A stretch of DNA of 47,533 bases, from the IMG/VR virus record IMGVR_UViG_3300027963_004927, positions 1 to 47,533 of that record. One strand, 5' to 3'. Position numbers and translations under genes: made by a program. This DNA is from a virus. The notes under the pieces were generated by a model. The model was not told the origin of the DNA. It saw only the letters and a program-made list of their open reading frames with translations, and made no database searches. The stretch's first letter is position 1. Each line of letters starts with the position of its first letter. Below, piece by piece: positions 16,901 to 23,085 of the stretch.

Positions 16901-17082
16901 ACATTGCCGATCAGGTTGGCAGTGATGTTGCCGCTGCCGCCCACAGAAATGTTGATACCACCTGCAGTGACACCGTCACCTACAAATACCGCTTTGGTGT
17001 CTGTGGTGTATATCAATTCTCCAGATGCGGGAGTGATACCCGACAATTGTGATGCAGTTCCTCTTCTGATTTGTAAACTCAT
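13921..17082 (-). CDS. Long repeat tail fibre with Mtd-like N-terminus
   Basis: A 1053-aa fibre. The N-terminus LQIRRGTASQLSGITPASGE and YTTDTKAVFVGDGVTAGG match the N-terminal domain of the phage major tropism determinant. About 800 residues of beta-repeats follow, with recurrent GNYxLGNGSQLTGLPA, VTAFLPTYTGNLVS and SAAGNITGGN units. The last 120 residues (ADLAEKYQSDRDYPPGTVVV onward) resemble a self-cleaving or chaperone-type C-terminal domain of cyanophage fibres. It probably contacts the host. The repeats are near-identical at the DNA level and are prone to recombination. Confidence 0.85.
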   Translation of the reverse strand: MSLQIRRGTASQLSGITPASGELIYTTDTKAVFVGDGVTAGGINISVGGSGNITANLIGNVTGSLNGALISVTGNATSGNVVTGTVSATGNVSGNYFVGNGALLTGITANYGNAEVAAFMPTYTGNLVSLTGVVTTTANITGGNILTGGVISAAGNITGGNILGGANVNAVTHTGTTVNVTANVIGGNLITGGVVSATGNVQSGNLRTTGVISAAGNVTGGNIVAAGVVSAAGNITGNYVLGNGSQLTGLPATYSDANVTAFLPTYTGNLVSLAGNITTTANISGNYILGNGALLTGISASTYGNSDVTAFLPTYTGNLVSMTGVVSTTGNVQGGNLRTTGVISAAGNITGGNLNVSADAVITGNLTVNGTTVTINANTITTNDKSITLGNNQSSGAALDGAGIDIGNNSLVTWRYNNTANAWVSNINVSATGNVTAGGVISAAGNIIGGNINTGAQVVAAGNVNGGNISTGGQVVALGNVTGGSLATSGVISAAGNITGSYFLGNGSQLTGVAASSVQASTLTGTTIANNVVNSSLTTVGTLTSLSVSGNTTIGNLTIGNSKIIDAGSNKITNVATPAASTDAATKGYVDGFVSSGITIQDTSANTTSLDLNGTLQLLGTANEVTVAITDQDQVTFGLPDAVTVVRTLTAGNVATSGTVSAVGNITGGYIIGNGSQLTGLPAGYTNSNVVTLLASFGSNTVSTTGNITGSYFLGNGSQLTGVAASSVQASTLTGTTMANNVVNSSLTTVGTLTNLSVSGNITAGNITATHYGSGAGLTSIPGANVTGAVASATSATTAGTVTTAAQGNITSVGTLTSLSVSGTVTAGTLSGSHTGSGAGLSSITGANVTGTVPSATSATTATTATTAGTVTTAAQGNITSVGTLTALTVSGAITAGGGIVNGQGNGVGNIGSASTYFNTVFAQATSAQYADLAEKYQSDRDYPPGTVVVFGDDTEITISTTEADARVAGVVTTAPAYIMNAGLVDGVSVALVGRVPCQVVGTIRRGDLLSTSHIPGVATRAHDPAMGTVIGKALANYNSSVPGMIEVVVGRL
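14479..14505. repeat. 9-bp tandem repeat in fibre gene
   Basis: Three exact copies of AGCTGTTGT in a row, followed by a decayed unit. They encode alternating Ala/Thr codons on the minus strand. In-frame slippage would change fibre length by three residues per unit. Confidence 0.7.
14870..15600. repeat. Long near-identical fibre repeats
   Basis: The block around 14870-14965 (coding GSQLTGVAASSVQASTLTG and NNVVNSSLTTVGTL) recurs almost unchanged around 15470-15600, inside the 1053-aa fibre. Shorter units of about 70 bp (GNYILGNGSQLTGLPATY, then AFLPTYTGN) recur from 16130 through 18260 across this fibre and the next. They are substrates for homologous recombination between and within fibre genes. 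Confidence 0.7.
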
Positions 17083-17097
17083 TGTTTTCTCCGATTG

Positions 17098-18777
17098 TTA
17101 CATAGCTCCGCCGGCATCTATGTTCAATGCCGCCGGAGCTGAAATGGTTCCCATGTCTATGTTGCCGGCACCAGTGTAGGCCAACAAATACTGTATGGGA
17201 TTGGTATAAGGTGTTGTGGTATCCACAAAACCAAAATCAAATGACAAGTAGCGAATGTCCAGGCCATTTACTAGGCCTGTTAAATTTCCAGCAATGACAC
17301 CAGCAACCGAAACAGAACTGGCAACTGATATGTTGTTGGCTCCAAGATTGCCCGAGTATGTGGGCAGGAAAGCAGACACATTGGCATTGGTATATGTGCT
17401 AGCTAGTCCAGTCAGTTGCGATCCATCACCAATGAAATATCGTCCAGCTACATTGCCAAATGCACTTATTTGATTGTTAATGGCCAAGTTACCACCAGTG
17501 ATGTTGGCTGACGTTCTAACAGGCCCTGTCAGGGAATTTAAATTGCCAGTGTATGTGGGCAAGAATGCAGTGACATTGGCATTTGAGTAAGTAGCCGGCA
17601 ATCCAATCAACAGTGCACCATTGCCCAAGATATAATTGCCGGCAATGTTGCCAACTGTGCTGACATCCCCGCCCAGGCTCACCAGGTTACCCGAATACGT
17701 GGGCAAAAACTCAGCCACGTTGGCATTGGCATAGGTAGCCGGTAATCCAGTTAACTGAGATCCATTGCCCAGGACATAGTTACCCGTGATATTGCCAGCG
17801 GCGCTGACTTGACCAACCGTGCGCAAGTTACCACCAGTGATATTGGCTGTGGTCGATACCACACCTGTCATGCTCGCCAAATTGCCAGTGTATGTGGGCA
17901 AGAATGCAGTGACATTGGCATTTGAGTAAGTAGACGGTAATCCAGTTAACTGAGATCCATTGCCCAGGACATAGTTACCCGTGATATTGCCAGTGGCGCT
18001 GACGGCTCCTTGGGTGCGAACATCGCCGCCTAGGCTCACCAGGTTACCTGAATACGTGGGCAAAAACTCAGCCACGTTGGCATTGGTATATGTAGCCGGC
18101 AAGCCAGTTAACTGGGAACCATTGCCCAGTACATAGTTGCCTGTGATGTTGCCTGTAGCTGTTATTTCATCGGCTGCAATATTGCCGCCATATACAGGCA
18201 AGAATGCAGACACGTTGGCGTTGCCGTAATCGGCTGAAACACCAGTTAATAAAGAGCCATTGCCCAGGATGTAGTTGCCGGCAATGTTGCCCACAGCAGA
18301 AATGTCTCCCGATGATGTAATTGCTGCTGCACTAACAGTTGATATGGCCGTGATGTTGGCACCAGACACATTGCCGGTTGCTGTAACCCGTCCCAGGACA
18401 TCAAGTCCGGCAGTGCCAAATACACCAATGTCTGGGATACCGGCGACGCCAACAGACACATTGCCCGATGGTGATACCACCACATTGCTGGTACCGTTGC
18501 TGATGGAGGGCAAGGTAACATTTCCCACTTGAGCAATCTGTGCCCAGATTGTGCTGGTTCCATCAAAATTGGCAAAACAGTAATAGAAGTAGTTGGCATC
18601 GTTGGCAATCATGCCAGCGTGATCTCCCACACTGCCTCGCAGCGAGGGCGGTGGGCTAGCTTGAAAATAACTGTAAAGATCGGAAAAGTTTGTGTTGGTT
18701 TTGGTAAAGGACGTGCGAATGGGGTCCCCTAAACCGTCGTTGGGGGCAGTACCTACATTGATAATTTGCTGGGCCAT
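17098..18777 (-). CDS. Repeat tail fibre (559 aa)
   Basis: The N-terminus MAQQIINVGTAPNDGLGDPI, then RTSFTKTNTNFSDLY, is the T4-type fibre attachment motif shared with the plus-strand fibre at 37058. From about residue 150 the protein consists of units NGSLLTGVSADYGNANVSAF / LPTYSGNLVSLGGDV that are shared almost word for word with the 1053-aa fibre. It ends with a short unique domain (LDIRYLSFDFGFVDTTTPY). A late motif (18796) and an AGAAGGATTG ribosome site precede the ATG. Confidence 0.8.
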   Translation of the reverse strand: MAQQIINVGTAPNDGLGDPIRTSFTKTNTNFSDLYSYFQASPPPSLRGSVGDHAGMIANDANYFYYCFANFDGTSTIWAQIAQVGNVTLPSISNGTSNVVVSPSGNVSVGVAGIPDIGVFGTAGLDVLGRVTATGNVSGANITAISTVSAAAITSSGDISAVGNIAGNYILGNGSLLTGVSADYGNANVSAFLPVYGGNIAADEITATGNITGNYVLGNGSQLTGLPATYTNANVAEFLPTYSGNLVSLGGDVRTQGAVSATGNITGNYVLGNGSQLTGLPSTYSNANVTAFLPTYTGNLASMTGVVSTTANITGGNLRTVGQVSAAGNITGNYVLGNGSQLTGLPATYANANVAEFLPTYSGNLVSLGGDVSTVGNIAGNYILGNGALLIGLPATYSNANVTAFLPTYTGNLNSLTGPVRTSANITGGNLAINNQISAFGNVAGRYFIGDGSQLTGLASTYTNANVSAFLPTYSGNLGANNISVASSVSVAGVIAGNLTGLVNGLDIRYLSFDFGFVDTTTPYTNPIQYLLAYTGAGNIDMGTISAPAALNIDAGGAM

Positions 18778-18795
18778 AGAGTCAATCCTTCTGGT

Positions 18796-18801
18796 GTATT
18801 T
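18796..18801 (-). promoter_or_regulatory. T4-type late promoter motif
   Basis: Minus strand GGTAAATACACC lies 18 nt before the ATG of the 559-aa fibre, followed by a normal ribosome site. A second, weaker motif CTAAATAGG lies about 30 nt further upstream. Confidence 0.45.
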
Positions 18802-18841
18802 ACCAGAGTTTGACTGTTAGCCTATTTAGATATTTCGAGTG

Positions 18842-19168
18842 TTAGTACGGATTAAAGCTGGATCCGCAGCCGCAAGTGGTTTGGGCTTGTGGATTGTCGA
18901 TCACAAAGCTGGCACCTGATAGATCATCACGATAGTCAATGCGAGCATTTTCCAAGTACTGTGCACTGACAGAATCTACTAATACTTTGACTGTGCCGAA
19001 TTCGTGCACAAAGTCATCTTCGTTTTGAGTTTCATCCAAAGTAAATCCATACTGCATGCCCGAACAACCTCCCCCCTGCACAAATACTCGCAGTCGAGCA
19101 GCAGGGTTATTTTCTTCAGCCAAGATTTCTTGAATTTTGGCAACAGCACCGGGTTCTAGAGTTATCAT
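18842..19168 (-). CDS. erpA: Iron-sulfur cluster insertion protein (ErpA/IscA type)
   Basis: A 108-aa A-type carrier that delivers Fe-S clusters to apoproteins in the cytoplasm. The signature cysteines are complete: [11 protein letters not shown] (C35) and TTCGCGSSF (C99, C101). The length and end match bacterial ErpA. A-type carriers are known as auxiliary genes of aquatic phages. It lies directly behind the superoxide dismutase and IF-1 genes, so the three are likely co-expressed late in infection, which would support damaged Fe-S enzymes under oxidative stress. Confidence 0.92.
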   Translation of the reverse strand: MITLEPGAVAKIQEILAEENNPAARLRVFVQGGGCSGMQYGFTLDETQNEDDFVHEFGTVKVLVDSVSAQYLENARIDYRDDLSGASFVIDNPQAQTTCGCGSSFNPY

Positions 19169-19171
19169 GTA

Positions 19172-19732
19172 TTAGAGTCTTTCGTTACAAACGTCCCAGT
19201 TGATGATTTTCCAGATATTATCAAAATACTTTTCTTTATCGCTTTGGTAGTCCAGTGCCCACGCATGCTCCCAGGCATCAATTAACACGCAAATATCTGT
19301 ACGAACAGCATGGTTGGGGATGGTCTTGATTGCGCCACCGGTGCTCAAATAAACCCAACCTGAGCCTTGGATGCCCATGAAAGATTTCTTCATTTCCTCG
19401 CGAAAATCATCATAGGTTTTAAAGTTGCTTTCAATTAGTTCCAGCACAGCACCTCTAGGACGATTTGCGCCTTTGGGGGCTTTTAATTGTGGGAAAAATT
19501 TGTTGTGCAAAAAGCTACCAGCACGATTAAAGTCGGCATTGCCTTCGCCAGCATTGTATCTTTTTGCATAGCCCCGGGCCAGGTGTTCATAGTGATAGTC
19601 AATGGTGGCCGCACTCATTACAAGCTCAAGATCCTTGACACCATACGGCAAGGGCGTGGTTTCCAACTTGGTGGGCTGTGTTCTAGCTTCCACAATGGAG
19701 ATAAAATCAGAGATGGCAGTCATGGTTTCCAT
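19172..19732 (-). CDS. sodB: Iron/manganese superoxide dismutase
   Basis: A 186-aa superoxide dismutase that converts superoxide to peroxide and oxygen. All four metal ligands are present: H47 in IDYHYEHL, H76 in SFLHNKFF, D152 and H156 in LIDAWEHAW; the GSGWVYLS turn is at 123-130. The second-sphere water ligand is unusual: Gly72 where Fe-SODs have Gln, and His141 (IPNHAVR) where Mn-SODs have Gln. The ATG at 19732 follows a TAAATA motif by 4 nt; a start at 19723 behind TGGAAACC is the alternative. No signal peptide, so cytoplasmic. Confidence 0.9.
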   Translation of the reverse strand: METMTAISDFISIVEARTQPTKLETTPLPYGVKDLELVMSAATIDYHYEHLARGYAKRYNAGEGNADFNRAGSFLHNKFFPQLKAPKGANRPRGAVLELIESNFKTYDDFREEMKKSFMGIQGSGWVYLSTGGAIKTIPNHAVRTDICVLIDAWEHAWALDYQSDKEKYFDNIWKIINWDVCNERL

Positions 19733-19736
19733 GGTG

Positions 19737-19742
19737 TATTTA
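19737..19742 (-). promoter_or_regulatory. T4-type late promoter motif, leaderless, for SOD
   Basis: Minus strand ATTAAATACACCATGG: TAAATA ends 4 nt before the ATG at 19732, with no ribosome site between. If the ATG at 19723 is used instead, the leader would still be under 10 nt. Confidence 0.45.
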
Positions 19743-19958
19743 ATTTCTTCTGGTGATGCGACCACGAGTGAGATCATAGGGAGAAAATTCCAGTTCCACT
19801 GCGTCCCCGGCCAAGACCTTGATGTTGTGTTGTCGCATGCGTCCGCTGATGGTGGCCAGCACAGGGTTTTCGAAATTTTCTATCTTCACACGGAACATGG
19901 TGTTGGGCAGGATTTCGTCTACTACTCCGTTCATTTTAACTGTTTCTTCTTTGGCCAT
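19740..19958 (-). CDS. infA: Translation initiation factor IF-1
   Basis: A 72-aa OB-fold protein matching bacterial IF-1 over its whole length: [20 protein letters not shown], then [30 protein letters not shown] and [15 protein letters not shown]-1 binds the A site of the 30S subunit and helps IF-2 and IF-3 during initiation. The VDEILP and GRMR-H variants look more like the Burkholderiales copies than E. coli. There is no Shine-Dalgarno; a TAAATA motif lies 5 nt before the ATG, so the IF-1 mRNA itself should be leaderless. Confidence 0.93.
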   Translation of the reverse strand: MAKEETVKMNGVVDEILPNTMFRVKIENFENPVLATISGRMRQHNIKVLAGDAVELEFSPYDLTRGRITRRN

Positions 19959-19963
19959 TGAAG

Positions 19964-19969
19964 TATTTA
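19964..19969 (-). promoter_or_regulatory. T4-type late promoter motif, leaderless, for IF-1
   Basis: Minus strand GAATAAATACTTCAATGG. TAAATA shares its TAA with the stop codon of the 117-aa gene and ends 5 nt before the ATG at 19958, so the start codon is the expected first base. Confidence 0.5.
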
Positions 19970-20320
19970 TTCAAAATTGACTTCGGCAGTGACTTTCCGC
20001 AGCCGGTCATATCTAAAGCTGCGCCACTGCTGCAGATCCAGATCAAACACACGCTGAGTTTCGGAATCCCGACTTTCAGTGGATTCGTGCACCTGAATGT
20101 TCTGCAAGGGCATGCGACCAATGTCAAGTGTGCAGCGCATGTTTCTCACAGTGCCATCGGCCTTGACAAAGGTCACTTGAACTTCAGTGGCCTGTAACAG
20201 ACTGCGCACCCAGTCGCGAATGATGGCTCGATTGGCTTCGGTGGCCTCTTGATACTGACTGCCAGCTTGACCTTTCAGCAGCCTGACTATTTCCTGTTGT
20301 TCCCAAAGGGTGTTGTTCAT
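19967..20320 (-). CDS. SH3-like beta-barrel phage protein (117 aa)
   Basis: Blocks [20 protein letters not shown] and [16 protein letters not shown] match a small beta-barrel family widespread in T4-type phages (SH3 fold, ending with the W-R-S-F-R strand). The role is unknown; several such proteins bind nucleic acid. The start at 20320 has GGGGAT 5 nt upstream; ATG at 20332 is a poorer choice. It closes the operon of FxLKW genes. Confidence 0.75.
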   Translation of the reverse strand: MNNTLWEQQEIVRLLKGQAGSQYQEATEANRAIIRDWVRSLLQATEVQVTFVKADGTVRNMRCTLDIGRMPLQNIQVHESTESRDSETQRVFDLDLQQWRSFRYDRLRKVTAEVNFE

Positions 20321-20322
20321 GC

Positions 20323-20517
20323 TTATCCCCATTTCAACGCAAACATAATGGCCATCTGCTCATTGTCGAGATCAATATATCTCTGGTTCCTATTAGAAAC
20401 CGAAATTCCCCGAAATTCAAATCTCCAATTGCCTTTTCCAACATTTTTGTCAAGCCAATGCTTCATTTCCCGCCAACTGTCAGCATCACGCCAAGTTACC
20501 ATAATTCTGTATCTCAT
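20323..20517 (-). CDS. FxLKW-family small phage protein, copy 1 (64 aa)
   Basis: MRYRIMVTWRDADSWREMKH, then YIDLDNEQMAIMFALKWG at the C-terminus. It shows the family layout: first strand, helix with a central tryptophan (REMKHWLDKNV), then hairpin ending in F-A-L-K-W just before the stop. The start is fixed by ATGA overlap with copy 2. Function unknown; fold may be a small beta-alpha-beta-beta. Confidence 0.7.
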   Translation of the reverse strand: MRYRIMVTWRDADSWREMKHWLDKNVGKGNWRFEFRGISVSNRNQRYIDLDNEQMAIMFALKWG

Positions 20518-20741
20518 GCCCACTTTAACAAAAAACAAGTGCGATCTTGTTCACGTTCAAACTCAAACACACCTTCGCCTACATAACGCCAGGCCCAGGC
20601 ACGAGTGGAACCAGTGCCAAACTGTTCAATACACCAGTCTATACAAGGTTGCCATCCACGATAGGCTTCCACTGCTCCACCAAGACTGGGTCCGGGCGCC
20701 ATTACCGAGGCCACATATCGGCCCGACAGAGTGTTCTTCAT
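20514..20741 (-). CDS. FxLKW-family small phage protein, copy 2 (75 aa)
   Basis: MKNTLSGRYVASVMAPGPSL leads to a helix GWQPCIDWCIEQFG and a C-terminal hairpin YVGEGVFEFEREQDRTCFLL-KWA. Compared with copy 1 it has an extra glycine-rich loop after the first strand. ATGA overlap at both ends. Function unknown. Confidence 0.7.
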   Translation of the reverse strand: MKNTLSGRYVASVMAPGPSLGGAVEAYRGWQPCIDWCIEQFGTGSTRAWAWRYVGEGVFEFEREQDRTCFLLKWA

Positions 20742-20920
20742 CGCCATTTCAGTGCAAAAAATTCAGCATCCTGCGCCGCTACAAATTCAAAGTCCATGTG
20801 GTCCGAACTAGCGTGAGTCATGTATCGATCTCCCGGTAACCCAAACTGTTCCACAGCCCAGATGCATATACGATTCCAATCTCGCTGATTGTTCCAGGGT
20901 ATTCTCACTCGATGTGTCAT
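20738..20920 (-). CDS. FxLKW-family small phage protein, copy 3 (60 aa)
   Basis: MTHRVRIPWNNQRDWNRICI leads into WAVEQFGLPGDRYM and the hairpin DFEFVAAQDAEFFALKWR. The pieces WxxEQFG and F-x-F-x(6)-D-x-x-F-F-A-L-K-W align well with copies 1 and 2. The start is fixed by ATGA overlap with copy 4. Confidence 0.7.
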   Translation of the reverse strand: MTHRVRIPWNNQRDWNRICIWAVEQFGLPGDRYMTHASSDHMDFEFVAAQDAEFFALKWR

Positions 20921-21132
20921 GACCACCTCAATATAAACAAATCCAGCACACGCGGATCAGGAAAACTCACAGTCATGCCCTGATGCCAAGCATGATGAGT
21001 CAGGCACCACTCGGCTAATTCTGCTTCGTGCTGACCCCAGAATTCGTAGTCACTCAATATGACCACAGCACCTAGGTCAGGATCATGGCTGCCCGGAGTC
21101 GACACGATGAACTTCTGTGTTTGAGTTTTCAT
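20917..21132 (-). CDS. FxLKW-family small phage protein, copy 4 (71 aa)
   Basis: MKTQTQKFIVSTPGSHDPDL begins the protein; helix HEAELAEWCLTHHAWHQG and C-terminal MTVSFPDPRVLDLFILRWS follow the family plan. More diverged than copies 1-3. ATGA overlap with copy 5 upstream. Confidence 0.65.
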   Translation of the reverse strand: MKTQTQKFIVSTPGSHDPDLGAVVILSDYEFWGQHEAELAEWCLTHHAWHQGMTVSFPDPRVLDLFILRWS

Positions 21133-21332
21133 TGGCTCCAGGTCAGCAGGAAAAGAGTTCGAGTAGCCATGTCGGGCATGAGAATCATGTCGGGTTCATG
21201 GGGGTGTATTTGGGCACCATGTCGTTCACACCACACAGTCAAGGCTTCAAGATTGTCCCGAAACCAACGATCATTGTTGATCATGCACAGCAGGGGCTTG
21301 CCACGATTGTCGCAAAATTCAAAATGCGTCAT
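21129..21332 (-). CDS. FxLKW-family small phage protein, copy 5 (67 aa)
   Basis: MTHFEFCDNRGKPLLCMINN, helix NLEALTVWCERHGAQ, end PDMATRTLFLLTWSQ. Threonine replaces the K/R before the final tryptophan. The start at 21332 is set by ATGA overlap with copy 6. Confidence 0.65.
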   Translation of the reverse strand: MTHFEFCDNRGKPLLCMINNDRWFRDNLEALTVWCERHGAQIHPHEPDMILMPDMATRTLFLLTWSQ

Positions 21333-21583
21333 GTTCTTCCCCACCGCAACACAAACCAAGTGTGATCTCTATGGTATCTGAATTTCACATGCATGACCGA
21401 GTCCAAGTGAATCCATCTGGCATGGCGCTCACACAATTCAATGTTGTGATAGATCCACTCCAGAATTTCTGCTCTTTTTTGATGGGCATGATCTGTGCCC
21501 ACTCTCACTGCACATTCATACCAGCCGGGTTGGGTGTTCTCCCAGCCACGATCTGGATGTCCGTCATAGTGGAGCCAGCGCAT
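21329..21583 (-). CDS. FxLKW-family small phage protein, copy 6 (84 aa)
   Basis: MRWLHYDGHPDRGWENTQPG begins the protein; helix RAEILEWIYHNIELC and end VKFRYHRDHTWFVLRWGRT. Three residues follow the signature tryptophan. It is the first gene of the tandem array, 13 nt behind the 132-aa gene, and shares its sigma70-like promoter at 22027-22055. Confidence 0.65.
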   Translation of the reverse strand: MRWLHYDGHPDRGWENTQPGWYECAVRVGTDHAHQKRAEILEWIYHNIELCERHARWIHLDSVMHVKFRYHRDHTWFVLRWGRT

Positions 21584-21595
21584 GTGATCTTCAAT

Positions 21596-21994
21596 TCAAC
21601 CTCGACGCATGCGGCTGATTTCCACAGCTTCTTGGTCTGAAAAAATAGGCACAGAATTGCTCTTGTGCATGACCCCCACGCCAATCATGGCAGTGCCGGT
21701 GTACTGTGGCACTGGCTTGCTGGCGACTGCACCCGAGTGTCCGGTGTCTCTAGAGGGAATGTGAGCAGTATTGGTTCTGCCCACAGGAGTGGTCAGCCGA
21801 TAGCTCAAGGGCTCGGCCTTCATGGCACGTCGACGTCGTTTGTCTTCCGCATCCACGTTCCACTTGTTTTGCAGTTCTTGCCAGTCAGCTGCCAGTTCTC
21901 TGGCTCGGCGTGCTTCTTCGGCGTTGCGAAATTTCTGCCGACCTTTTTTCTTACCATTTAGGCTCAAAGCTGGCCCACAAAGATGCATGGTCAT
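21596..21994 (-). CDS. Conserved phage protein (132 aa)
   Basis: MHLCGPALSLNGKKKGRQKF, a basic helical part (NAEEARRARELAADWQ), then AEPLSYRLTTPVGR and SKPVPQYTGTAMIGVGVMHK, SNSVPIFSDQEAVEISRMRR. This is a protein conserved across many phages (T4-type and T7-type) of unknown function; the SNSVPIFS...ISRMRR end is typical. The start at 21994 has AGGAT about 10 nt upstream and follows promoter 22027-22055. Confidence 0.8.
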   Translation of the reverse strand: MTMHLCGPALSLNGKKKGRQKFRNAEEARRARELAADWQELQNKWNVDAEDKRRRRAMKAEPLSYRLTTPVGRTNTAHIPSRDTGHSGAVASKPVPQYTGTAMIGVGVMHKSNSVPIFSDQEAVEISRMRRG

Positions 21995-22026
21995 GATTGC
22001 AATATCCTGTAATGATTCATGCGTTT

Positions 22027-22055
22027 ATTATAACAAATTGGGATTTTGGTGTCAA
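22027..22055 (-). promoter_or_regulatory. Sigma70-like promoter for the FxLKW operon
   Basis: Minus strand TTGACA (22055-22050), 17-nt spacer, TATAAT (22032-22027), about 30 nt before the ATG at 21994. Near consensus. Confidence 0.85.
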
Positions 22056-22059
22056 CACA

Positions 22060-22371
22060 TTATTTGAACAAGATTGCAGCCATAATCCCGGCCTGCACCA
22101 TGAATCCCACGCCAATTGTAATGATGTTGAGATTGTCCTTGAGCACCACAGCACGACCAAACATCAACACCAGACCAGCCCAGGCAAACAACACTATGTC
22201 CAAGTTGGGTGTGTTGTCACTGAGTCCGGTCAGCAAGGCCAAGAGAGTGGGAATAGTAGCACAGTGAATCACTACCGCAGCCAACCAGCCCAGAGTATCT
22301 GCCGAGATCTTTGGCAGGTGTGTGTTCAAAAACTCATTCATGATGTCGGTGGCGTTGTTCCAGAATTTCAT
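22060..22371 (-). CDS. Membrane protein next to lysin, candidate holin (103 aa)
   Basis: Three hydrophobic stretches: LGWLAAVVIHCATIPTLLAL, LDIVLFAWAGLVLMFG and IITIGVGFMVQAGIMAAILF. Charged residues are at the N-terminus and in the short loops. Its ATG overlaps the stop of the cell-wall hydrolase (ATGA 22371-22368). Size, topology and coupling to the lysin suggest a holin that releases or activates it, although holins have no shared sequence signature; a pinholin or another inner-membrane role is possible. Confidence 0.6.
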   Translation of the reverse strand: MKFWNNATDIMNEFLNTHLPKISADTLGWLAAVVIHCATIPTLLALLTGLSDNTPNLDIVLFAWAGLVLMFGRAVVLKDNLNIITIGVGFMVQAGIMAAILFK

Positions 22372-22946
22372 TTGCGTTCTCCATAAAAAATATGTTGTCC
22401 AATTTGAGCAATCTTGGGTTTGCCCCAGGCGGGATTCACGTAGGTAGCATGATAGTACAGCGCCGTCTTCATGCTGGGCAAGCGAAGACCCTCAAACAGC
22501 ACACGCTTGGCCACTTCTTCACTTTCACGCCACATGGGTGCATGAACCGGTTTGACTCTGTGAGTTCCTTCGCAGTACCATGAGAACTGGCAGACCACTC
22601 GTTCGTAAAAAACATTTTTCTGATAAACTACGCCGCACACAGAATCAGCAAAGCGACCTGACTCCACTCGATTCATGGTGACCTGTGCCACGGCCACTTT
22701 GCCTTCAAAGGGCTCAGAAGCTGCTTCCCAGTAGATGTTTCTGGTGAGACATTCCAATTGTTGCATGCGGTCTTGTGCCGATGCATGCTGTGGCAGTGGT
22801 TCGTTGCCGGTGCTTTTGAGATGACCAAAACGAGCTGTCACCACAGAAAAAATTATTCCGGCTGCCATGATCAAGATCAAGACTTTGAGTGCAAGTCCTA
22901 TCCAGACGGCAATTCTTGCAGGGTTGAATTGTTGATATTGTGACAT
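22368..22946 (-). CDS. Membrane-anchored cell-wall hydrolase (SleB type)
   Basis: A 192-aa endolysin candidate. Residues 11-36 form one transmembrane or signal-anchor helix (IAVWIGLALKVLILIMAAGI). Residues 62-190 are a SleB/CwlJ-type peptidoglycan hydrolase: CLTRNIYWEAASEPFEGKVA with likely catalytic E74, AVAQVTMNRVESGRFADSVC, CQFSWYCEG and the final AQIGQHIFYGE. A signal-anchor lysin would be exported by the host and released when the membrane depolarises. The start has AGGAGG 7 nt upstream; an in-frame ATG at 23039 is probably leader. Confidence 0.85.
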   Translation of the reverse strand: MSQYQQFNPARIAVWIGLALKVLILIMAAGIIFSVVTARFGHLKSTGNEPLPQHASAQDRMQQLECLTRNIYWEAASEPFEGKVAVAQVTMNRVESGRFADSVCGVVYQKNVFYERVVCQFSWYCEGTHRVKPVHAPMWRESEEVAKRVLFEGLRLPSMKTALYYHATYVNPAWGKPKIAQIGQHIFYGERK

Positions 22947-23053
22947 GTTTATCCTCCTGTGTCTTTTCAGACGGTTAATACACAACCGACGGCGCAGTGA
23001 CACACGGAGTTCGCTCGGGCCTGATTGGCCAACTCGCATGAGCCAGGCTGAAT

Positions 23054-23083
23054 ATTATCCAACCCTGCCACGTCAGTTGTCAA
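23054..23083 (-). promoter_or_regulatory. Sigma70-like promoter for lysis genes
   Basis: Minus strand TTGACA (23083-23078), 18-nt spacer, GATAAT (23059-23054), about 105 nt before the hydrolase ATG. The -35 follows the hairpin 23086-23108 almost without a gap. Confidence 0.65.
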
Positions 23084-23085
23084 CA

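Noticed and set aside
13921-17082. Diversity-generating retroelement suggested by the Mtd-like N-terminus
   Set aside because: No reverse transcriptase, template repeat or variable-repeat pair is visible in the window.
14269-17179. Several long plus-strand frames over the fibre genes
   Set aside because: They are mirror frames of the repetitive fibre genes (rich in T/P/V and without ribosome sites), while the minus-strand frames have clear domains.
22947-23039. N-terminal extension of the SleB-type hydrolase to ATG 23039
   Set aside because: The 31 extra residues are arginine-rich and precede a strong AGGAGG site just before the ATG at 22946, so they are untranslated leader.
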